DNA from: Bacteroidota bacterium
GTDB taxonomy: Bacteria; Bacteroidota; Bacteroidia; 2-12-FULL-35-15
DNA length: 5,102 bases
Direction of reading: 5' to 3'
Assembly (NCBI GenBank): GCA_023251855.1
Contig: JAHEYA010000228.1
Coordinates: 1-5,102, forward strand
The notes below the pieces were generated by a model. That model made no database searches. It was not told where the DNA came from and was given only the letters and a program-made list of their open reading frames with translations. Shown piece by piece: positions 1-5,102 of the stretch (its first letter is position 1; each line of letters opens with the position of its first letter). A program made the position numbers and the translations under genes.

Positions 1-582
1 AAAAAAGAAGGAGCCAGAATAGATACTGCAATTGTTGGATTTCGTGGAGATTATTATGATTTGACCGAAAAAGGAATGAGTAAAGTCCGCAATTTAATTT
101 ATCCGGTACCAAATCCGAAATATCCATTTTTAGGTGTTCATTTTACCCGAATGATACATGGAGGTACAGAATGCGGACCAAATGCAGTGTTTGTTTTCAA
201 AAGAGAAGGGTATGGTAAAACAGATTTCTCATTAAAAGATACAGTGGAAGCACTTTCTTATGGGGGTACTTGGAAATTTTTTGCAAAAAATATAAAATTT
301 GGACTAGATGAATACAGAGGTGCTTTTTCAAAATCATTTTTTTTGAAACGATTAAGAAAGCTAATTCCGGAATTGGAGGCAGATGATTTAAAACCGGGTC
401 GTGCAGGGGTTCGTGCTATGGCTTTGTCTCCGGAAGGTGAAATGATTGATGATTTTAAAATTGAAACAAATGGTAATGCAATTCATGTGTTGAATGCTCC
501 TTCACCAGCGGCTACAGCTTCATTGTCGATTGGAACAGCGATTGAAAAAATAGCAAGTACACATTTTAATATGAGCAATTAA
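1..582 (+). CDS. lhgO: L-2-hydroxyglutarate oxidase, C-terminal half (5'-partial)
   Basis: FAD-dependent oxidase of the DAO fold that converts L-2-hydroxyglutarate to 2-oxoglutarate; in characterised bacterial members electrons pass to the membrane quinone pool. The frame is open from base 1 and gives 193 codons to a TAA at 580-582, roughly half of the family's usual ~400 residues. The N-terminal FAD-binding Rossmann motif therefore lies off the left edge. Family signatures seen, by codon in the window: FRGDYYDL (14-21), YPVPNPKYPFLGVHFTR (34-50), GGTECGPNAVF (54-64), GRAGVRAMA (133-141) and the C-terminal HVLNAPSPAATAS (162-174), which matches the FAD-contacting tail of LhgO/YgaF proteins. 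A TTG at 61 could be taken as a start, but conserved family sequence continues upstream of it, so this is a window-edge truncation rather than a short gene. The role is metabolite repair or glutarate-type catabolism. Family identification is strong; electron acceptor and pathway are inferred. Confidence 0.93.
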   Translation, partial: KKEGARIDTAIVGFRGDYYDLTEKGMSKVRNLIYPVPNPKYPFLGVHFTRMIHGGTECGPNAVFVFKREGYGKTDFSLKDTVEALSYGGTWKFFAKNIKFGLDEYRGAFSKSFFLKRLRKLIPELEADDLKPGRAGVRAMALSPEGEMIDDFKIETNGNAIHVLNAPSPAATASLSIGTAIEKIASTHFNMSN

Positions 583-637
583 ATCTATTTTTACCACTAC
601 TACAAGTGTTTATCTAAGTAACAATAAAAATAAAAAA

Positions 638-3565
638 ATGAAAAAAATAATCTTTACAAAAAGCGTATCAATTGTTGTTTTATTTCTATTTATTGGGTTT
701 TCCGGAAGTAATGCACAATCATTCACCAAAGAATACAAATACGAAAGTATTCCTAATGATCCATTGAATGCCCGTATTTATAAGCTTGATAATGGTTTAA
801 CAGTTTATATGACGGAGTATAAAAATGCCCCACGTATTCAAACCTATATTGCAACACGAGCGGGAAGTAAAAATGATCCGAAAGATGCAACAGGTTTGGC
901 GCATTACTTAGAGCACATGCTTTTTAAAGGAACTGAAAATTTTGGAACAAAAGATTATGCAAAAGAGAAAGTAGAACTGGATAAGATTGAAGCACTTTTT
1001 GAAGAGTATCGAAAAATAAAAGATGAAGGTCAGCGTACGGTTGTATACCATACTATTGACAGCATTTCTGGGTATGCATCAAAGTTTGCAATTGCAAACG
1101 AGTACGACAAAATGTTATCAAATATTGGCGCAAAAGGAACCAATGCTTATACTTCACTGGAGCAAACAGTTTATGTAAATGATATTCCTTCTAATCAAAT
1201 TGAAAAATGGCTTTCCATTGAATCGGAACGTTTTCAAGATCCGGTAATGCGCTTGTTTCACACTGAACTAGAAGCTGTTTATGAGGAAAAAAACAGAACC
1301 TTGGATAATGACAGAAGACGGTCAAGAGAAGCATTGTCTTCAGGACTTTTTCCTAATAATAACTACGGTTCGCAAACTACCATCGGAACTATTGAACATT
1401 TAAAAAATCCTTCACTTACAGAAATAAAAAAATATTTCAAAAACTATTATGTGCCTAACAATATGGCCATTTGCTTGTCGGGTGATTTTGATCCGGATGC
1501 AACAATAAGAATGATCGATAAAAAATTCGGCTCATGGAAAGCTAAACCTGTTCCGGTTTATTCACCATACATTGAAAAACCAATTGCCGGATCTATTGTA
1601 AAAGAAGTGGTGGGGCCTGATGCAGAAAACATATTGTTGGGTTATCGGTTTGCCGGAACAGGAAGCAAAGATGCTGAAATGGTTAGACTGATTAGTTCAA
1701 TTTTAGCGAATGGGCAAGCCGGTTTGATCGATCTGAATCTAAACCAACAACAAAAAGTATTATCAGCGAGTTCATATTTTAGTGATGCAAAAGATTATTC
1801 AATGCATATACTTTATGGAACATCTAAGAAGGGGCAAACATTAGAACAAGTAAGGGACCTATTGCTTGAGCAAATTGAGAAAATAAAAAGAGGTGACTTC
1901 CCGGATTGGTTGATATCAGCTATTATTACAGATATGAAATTGAGTCAGACAAAAATGTATGAAAGTAATAGTTCACGTGCTGGTGACTTTGTGGACGCTT
2001 TTATCACTGATAGGAAATGGAAGGATTATATCAGTGAAATAGATCGTGTATCAAAAATTACAAAACAAGAAGTAATGGATTTTGCGAAAGCTAATTATAC
2101 CAATAATTATGTAGTTGTATATAAACGTACAGGCGAAGATAAAAATATTCAAAAGGTTGTAAAGCCGGCCATTACGCCTGTTTCGGTTAATCGTAATGAA
2201 CAGAGTCCGTTTTTGAAAAATCTTATCGGTACTCCTGTTAAGGACATAGAGCCTGTGTTTTTGGATTATGATTATGATATAAAAAAAATTAATCTAAAAA
2301 ATAATGTTCCAGTTTTTTATACTGCTAATACTGAAAACAAAACATTTGATTTGTATTATATTTTGGATATCGGCACAAATCATAATAAAAAATGGAGTGT
2401 TGCAATTAATTATTTAGAATATCTTGGAACAAAGGATTTGACAGCAGAAGCTTTGCAACAGGAGTTTTACAAACTAGGTTGTTCCTTTAATGTTTATGTT
2501 GGTGAAGATCAACTATGGGTAAGCATTAACGGGTTAACGGAGAATATTGAAAAAGCTACCAAATTATTGGAAGATCTTTTGAAAAATGCACAACCCAATG
2601 AAGAGGCTCTAAAAAATGTTGTTTCTGATATTCTTAAAAAAAGAGAAGATGCTAAATTGAATAAAAGCACAATTTTATTCGGAGGACTATTCTCCTATGG
2701 TAAATATGGCAAACAATCTTACTTCACAAATATTTTATCAAGTGATGAATTAAAAAATCTGAATTCAAAAGAATTGATTTCAATGATCAATGGAATCACT
2801 TCCTTTGAGCATCGTATTCTATATTACGGTAGTAATACTTCCGATGAATTGGTTTCCATGTTAAATGCCTTACATGAAGTACCTGCAGTGCTTACACCAA
2901 TTCCGGCCCCTGTAAAATTCGAAGAGTTGGAGGCAAATAATAATGTGTATGTGGTAGATTATGATATGAAGCAAACGGAGGTTATCATGTTTTCAAAAGA
3001 TGGGTTATATAATAAAGATAATGTGCCAATGACTCGAATCTTTAATGAATATTTTGGTTCAGGAATGTCATCAGTTGTGTTTCAGGAGATGCGTGAATCA
3101 AAAGCCTTGGCATACTCTGTATTTTGCTCCTACAGTAATCCAAGAAAAAAATCGGAATACAATTATGTGTACTCATATATTGGCACACAGGTAGATAAAT
3201 TACCTGAAGCGATGAAAGGAATGATGGAATTAATTAATAATATGCCTGAATCTGAAAATAATTTCAAAGCTTCAAAAGAGGCAGTTTTACAAGGTATTCG
3301 TTCTGAACGTATTACTAAAGCAGGCATTTTATTTAATTATGAAAGTGCAAAAAGACAGGGACTCGATTACGATATAAGAAAAGATGTTTTTAAAAATGTT
3401 CCCAATTTAACCCTTTCAGATGTGAAGGCATTTGAGGTAAATCACTTGAAAAATAAGCAGTACACTACAATTGCAATTGGGAAGAAAGAAAATCTGGATA
3501 TAAAAACATTGGAAAAATATGGTAAAGTAACTTTTCTTTCTTTACAGGATATTTTCGGTTACTGA
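638..3565 (+). CDS. Secreted M16 family zinc metallopeptidase (pitrilysin/insulinase type), single-chain two-half form
   Basis: A 975-residue peptidase expected to digest peptides in the periplasm or cell envelope. Residues 1-26 form a Sec signal peptide: lysines, a hydrophobic core (about 10-22), then SNA before Q27. There is no lipobox Cys. The inverted zinc motif HYLEH is H89-E92-H93. E217 in ELEAVYEE is the likely third ligand and E210 its conserved companion, matching E162/E169 of pitrilysin. Order by inspection: catalytic M16 domain (~45-245), M16_C (~258-440), inactive M16-like domain (~545-690), second M16_C (~700-890). The last contains R819 and Y826, seven residues apart like the substrate-gripping R824/Y831 of human IDE, so the clamshell looks complete. 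A helical insertion separates HxxEH from E217. The start is ATG 638, directly before the signal peptide, with an A-rich leader and no Shine-Dalgarno. It ends in adjacent in-frame stops TGA-TAA (3563-3568). The gene lies 55 bp after lhgO, so co-transcription is possible. The substrate is unknown. Confidence 0.93.
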   Translation: MKKIIFTKSVSIVVLFLFIGFSGSNAQSFTKEYKYESIPNDPLNARIYKLDNGLTVYMTEYKNAPRIQTYIATRAGSKNDPKDATGLAHYLEHMLFKGTENFGTKDYAKEKVELDKIEALFEEYRKIKDEGQRTVVYHTIDSISGYASKFAIANEYDKMLSNIGAKGTNAYTSLEQTVYVNDIPSNQIEKWLSIESERFQDPVMRLFHTELEAVYEEKNRTLDNDRRRSREALSSGLFPNNNYGSQTTIGTIEHLKNPSLTEIKKYFKNYYVPNNMAICLSGDFDPDATIRMIDKKFGSWKAKPVPVYSPYIEKPIAGSIVKEVVGPDAENILLGYRFAGTGSKDAEMVRLISSILANGQAGLIDLNLNQQQKVLSASSYFSDAKDYSMHILYGTSKKGQTLEQVRDLLLEQIEKIKRGDFPDWLISAIITDMKLSQTKMYESNSSRAGDFVDAFITDRKWKDYISEIDRVSKITKQEVMDFAKANYTNNYVVVYKRTGEDKNIQKVVKPAITPVSVNRNEQSPFLKNLIGTPVKDIEPVFLDYDYDIKKINLKNNVPVFYTANTENKTFDLYYILDIGTNHNKKWSVAINYLEYLGTKDLTAEALQQEFYKLGCSFNVYVGEDQLWVSINGLTENIEKATKLLEDLLKNAQPNEEALKNVVSDILKKREDAKLNKSTILFGGLFSYGKYGKQSYFTNILSSDELKNLNSKELISMINGITSFEHRILYYGSNTSDELVSMLNALHEVPAVLTPIPAPVKFEELEANNNVYVVDYDMKQTEVIMFSKDGLYNKDNVPMTRIFNEYFGSGMSSVVFQEMRESKALAYSVFCSYSNPRKKSEYNYVYSYIGTQVDKLPEAMKGMMELINNMPESENNFKASKEAVLQGIRSERITKAGILFNYESAKRQGLDYDIRKDVFKNVPNLTLSDVKAFEVNHLKNKQYTTIAIGKKENLDIKTLEKYGKVTFLSLQDIFGY

Positions 3566-3587
3566 TAATCGTGCTTCATAAAAATTA

Positions 3588-3595
3588 TACTTTTG
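3588..3595 (+). promoter_or_regulatory. Putative -7 promoter box for icd
   Basis: TACTTTTG matches all fixed positions of the Bacteroidota primary sigma factor -7 consensus TAnnTTTG. No TTTG is seen at the usual -33 distance, so the match rests on the -7 box alone. Transcription would start near 3602, giving a leader of about 115 nt before the preferred icd start. That leader would contain the inner part of the palindrome as a hairpin. Confidence 0.5.
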
Positions 3596-3674
3596 TACAG
3601 ATAACGAATCTTTACGAATATGCGAATACCAGTGCATAGATTCGTAAATTCGTTTTCATTCGTTATTTGCACCC

Positions 3675-3682
3675 CAAAAGTA
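3675..3682 (-). promoter_or_regulatory. Mirror-image -7 box on the reverse strand
   Basis: The right tip of the palindrome read on the - strand is again TACTTTTG, a full TAnnTTTG match. Upstream on that strand, TTTG lies at 3710-3707 (24-nt spacer) and TTG at 3701-3699 (16-nt spacer), neither at an ideal distance. If used, it would start an RNA antisense to the end of the peptidase gene. It may instead exist only because the arms are copies of each other. Confidence 0.25.
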
Positions 3683-3716
3683 AAAAATGATATTAATACA
3701 ATTAAACAAAAAACCT

Positions 3717-4961
3717 ATGAGCAAAATTAAAGTAACAAACCCGATAGTTGAATTAGATGGCGATGAAATGACACGTATCATCTGGAAATTTATTAAAGAT
3801 AAATTGATACTTCCTTATCTGGAACTGGATATTAAATATTATGATCTTGGTATTGAGCACCGTGATGCTACCAACGATCAGGTAACAATTGATTCAGCCG
3901 AAGCAATTAAAAAATACAATGTAGGTATTAAGTGCGCTACCATTACTCCTGACGAAGAACGTGTAAAAGAGTTTAAGTTAAAACAAATGTGGAAATCGCC
4001 AAATGGTACTATCCGTAATATTTTGGATGGTACTGTGTTTCGTGAACCAATTGTTTGTAAAAATGTGCCGCGTTTGGTTCCGAACTGGACTGCCCCGATT
4101 TGTATTGGTCGTCATGCTTTTGGCGATCAGTACCGCGCAACAGATTTTGTTACTAAAGGCAAAGGGAAATTAACAATCACATTTACACCTGAAGATGGGA
4201 GTGCAGTTCAATCTTTTGAAGTATTTAATTTTAAAAATGATGGTGTTGCATTGGCAATGTATAATACAGATGAAAGCATCCGAGGGTTTGCACATTCCTG
4301 TTTCAACACTGCTTTGCAGAAAAAATGGCCTTTATATCTTTCAACAAAAAACACCATCTTGAAAAAATATGATGGTCGTTTCAAAGATATTTTCGAAGAT
4401 ATTTATCAACGTGATTTTAAAGCTAAATACGAGGCTGCAGGCATTGTGTACGAACATCGTTTAATTGATGATATGGTTGCATCTGCTTTAAAATGGAATG
4501 GAAATTTTGTTTGGGCTTGTAAAAATTATGATGGTGATGTTCAATCTGATACTGTTGCACAAGGCTTTGGTTCATTGGGTTTGATGACATCTGTTTTAGT
4601 AACACCTGATGGAAAAACAATGGAAGCAGAAGCTGCACATGGTACTGTAACTCGCCACTTTCGCGATCATCAGCAAGGAAAAAGTACCTCAACAAATCCA
4701 ATCGCATCAATTTTTGCCTGGACAAGAGGTTTGGAATTTCGTGGAAAGTTAGATAATAACCAGGACTTAATAAACTTCTGTCATACACTTGAAAAAGTAT
4801 GTGTTGAAACTGTTGAATCAGGCAAAATGACTAAAGATTTAGCCGTTTGTATTCATGGAAATAAAGTGAAACTTGGAGAACATTATTTAAATACCGAGGA
4901 CTTTTTAACTGCTTTGGATGTTAATTTAAAAGCACAGATTTCTAAGAAAGTGGAAGCATAA
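3717..4961 (+). CDS. icd: NADP-dependent isocitrate dehydrogenase (homodimeric, eukaryote-like type)
   Basis: Catalyses oxidative decarboxylation of isocitrate to 2-oxoglutarate with NADPH production (EC 1.1.1.42), a cytosolic TCA-cycle step. The 414-residue product equals human IDH1 in length. From the MSKIKV start the residue numbers coincide through the active site: T77, S94, N96, R100, R109, R132 and Y139. After a one-residue offset come K211, D251, D274 and D278 (human K212, D252, D275, D279). HGTVTRH (308-314) carries the R313-H314 pair that contacts the NADP 2'-phosphate, supporting NADP over NAD. An in-frame ATG at 3687 would add ten residues (MILIQLNKKP). The 3717 start is preferred because it reproduces the family N-terminus, while 3687 falls just after the palindrome. 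There is no Shine-Dalgarno; the leader is A-rich. It probably has its own promoter at 3588-3595. No catalytic residue is missing. The next gene begins 84 bp downstream. Confidence 0.96.
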   Translation: MSKIKVTNPIVELDGDEMTRIIWKFIKDKLILPYLELDIKYYDLGIEHRDATNDQVTIDSAEAIKKYNVGIKCATITPDEERVKEFKLKQMWKSPNGTIRNILDGTVFREPIVCKNVPRLVPNWTAPICIGRHAFGDQYRATDFVTKGKGKLTITFTPEDGSAVQSFEVFNFKNDGVALAMYNTDESIRGFAHSCFNTALQKKWPLYLSTKNTILKKYDGRFKDIFEDIYQRDFKAKYEAAGIVYEHRLIDDMVASALKWNGNFVWACKNYDGDVQSDTVAQGFGSLGLMTSVLVTPDGKTMEAEAAHGTVTRHFRDHQQGKSTSTNPIASIFAWTRGLEFRGKLDNNQDLINFCHTLEKVCVETVESGKMTKDLAVCIHGNKVKLGEHYLNTEDFLTALDVNLKAQISKKVEA

Positions 4962-4971
4962 ATTTTAAAAG

Positions 4972-4993
4972 AAAGTTATTTATCACTAACTTT
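4972..4993 (+). terminator. Weak stem-loop after icd, possible terminator
   Basis: AAAGTTA (4972-4978) and TAACTTT (4987-4993) form a 7-bp stem around an 8-nt loop, ten bases after the icd stop. The stem has only one G-C pair and only three T follow within it before ACC, so it lacks a proper U-tract. It is the only hairpin seen between icd and the next start. Confidence 0.25.
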
Positions 4994-5045
4994 ACCATTG
5001 AAATAAAAACAATACAACTTATAAAAACAGCAAACATATATAATC

Positions 5046-5102
5046 ATGATAGTATCTGAAATAAAACTATATGAAATCTTCAAATTAAAATTTGGAGAAA
5101 AA
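5046..5102 (+). CDS. Start of an unidentified gene (3'-partial), possibly a DUF1640-like coiled-coil protein
   Basis: An ATG at 5046 opens a frame of 19 codons that continues past the right edge. The peptide begins MIVSEIKLYEIFKLKFGEK. The pattern of a short start, IKLYE, and LKxGEK resembles the N-terminus of small DUF1640/CCDC90-like coiled-coil proteins as I recall them, but 19 residues are too few to assign a family. It lies 84 bp after icd on the same strand with an AT-rich leader and no Shine-Dalgarno. The only promoter-like match upstream is a 5-of-6 -7 box (TACCATTG, 4993-5000). Confidence 0.5.
   Translation, partial: MIVSEIKLYEIFKLKFGEK

Larger units (their letters stand above)
3588..3682. 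repeat. 95-bp imperfect palindrome with TACTTTTG/CAAAAGTA tips and six CGAAT hexamers
   Basis: It fills most of the gap between the peptidase and icd. Reading inward, each arm has TACTTTTG, then TRCARATAACGAAT, a 4-base variable block (CTTT left, GAAA right), ACGAAT, 2 bases and RCGAAT. The right arm has three extra G (CCC on the top strand) after the tip; otherwise the arms are collinear. Pairings seen: 3588-3595 with 3675-3682 (8 bp), 3598-3609 with 3658-3669 (12 bp including one G-T), 3614-3619 with 3648-3653 (6 bp), and 3621-3627 with 3640-3646 (7 bp including one G-T). The central loop is 3628-3639. Similar AAAAATTA and AAAAATGA abut the two ends. It could be a MITE-like or REP-like dispersed repeat, a structured leader, a terminator for the peptidase gene, or an operator. 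The symmetry is directly visible; the function is not known. Confidence 0.85.

Noticed and set aside
61..582. Short gene starting at TTG 61
   Set aside because: The frame stays open to base 1 and the preceding codons encode conserved LhgO sequence, so 61 is internal to a gene cut by the window edge.
586..593. TATTTTTA as a -7 box for the peptidase gene
   Set aside because: It matches 5 of 6 fixed positions, but the final G is missing, there is no -33 TTTG upstream, and T-rich matches are expected by chance in this composition.
4423..4788. 121-codon open frame on the - strand
   Set aside because: It lies wholly inside icd, opposite strongly conserved catalytic sequence. Its product is low-complexity, rich in His, Gln and Leu, with no recognisable motif; it is a shadow of the real gene.
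4993..5000. TACCATTG as a -7 box for the gene at the right edge
   Set aside because: A 5-of-6 match without a -33 element, overlapping the end of the weak stem-loop; not enough to call a promoter.
5081..5094. Inverted repeat CAAATT-AA-AATTTG
   Set aside because: It lies inside the apparent coding start at the right edge, has a 2-base loop and is all A/T but for the ends; likely coincidental.

Overview
The window is AT-rich and reads as chromosomal DNA from a member of the Bacteroidota. Three things point there. The genes lack Shine-Dalgarno sequences and have A-rich leaders. The one secreted protein has a signal peptide ending in 'SNAQ'. The best promoter-like element fits the Bacteroidota -7 consensus TAnnTTTG. 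All recognised genes lie on the + strand.

Layout: (1) 1-582 is the C-terminal half of an L-2-hydroxyglutarate oxidase (LhgO) whose start lies off the left edge. (2) After 55 bp comes 638-3565, a full-length secreted M16 (pitrilysin/insulinase-type) zinc peptidase with both halves on one chain. Only the N-terminal half is catalytic. (3) 3566-3716 is an intergenic stretch dominated by an elaborate imperfect palindrome (3588-3682). Its tips are copies of TACTTTTG and its arms carry six symmetric CGAAT/ATTCG hexamers. (4) 3717-4961 is an NADP-dependent isocitrate dehydrogenase of the homodimeric, eukaryote-like type, with all key residues present. (5) After 84 bp, 5046-5102 holds the first 19 codons of an apparent further gene that runs off the right edge.

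The two metabolic genes meet at 2-oxoglutarate. Isocitrate dehydrogenase makes it in the TCA cycle. LhgO regenerates it from L-2-hydroxyglutarate, a wasteful reduction product of 2-oxoglutarate. The peptidase between them has no evident link to that chemistry and probably degrades peptides in the cell envelope. LhgO and the peptidase may be co-transcribed, since no terminator or convincing promoter separates them. The isocitrate dehydrogenase gene appears to have its own promoter, placed inside the palindrome.

The protein-coding content is ordinary housekeeping. The least explained element is the palindrome at 3588-3682, which could be a dispersed repeat or MITE-like element, a structured icd leader, an operator array, or a combination. 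No CRISPR array, tRNA, rRNA or transposase gene was seen.
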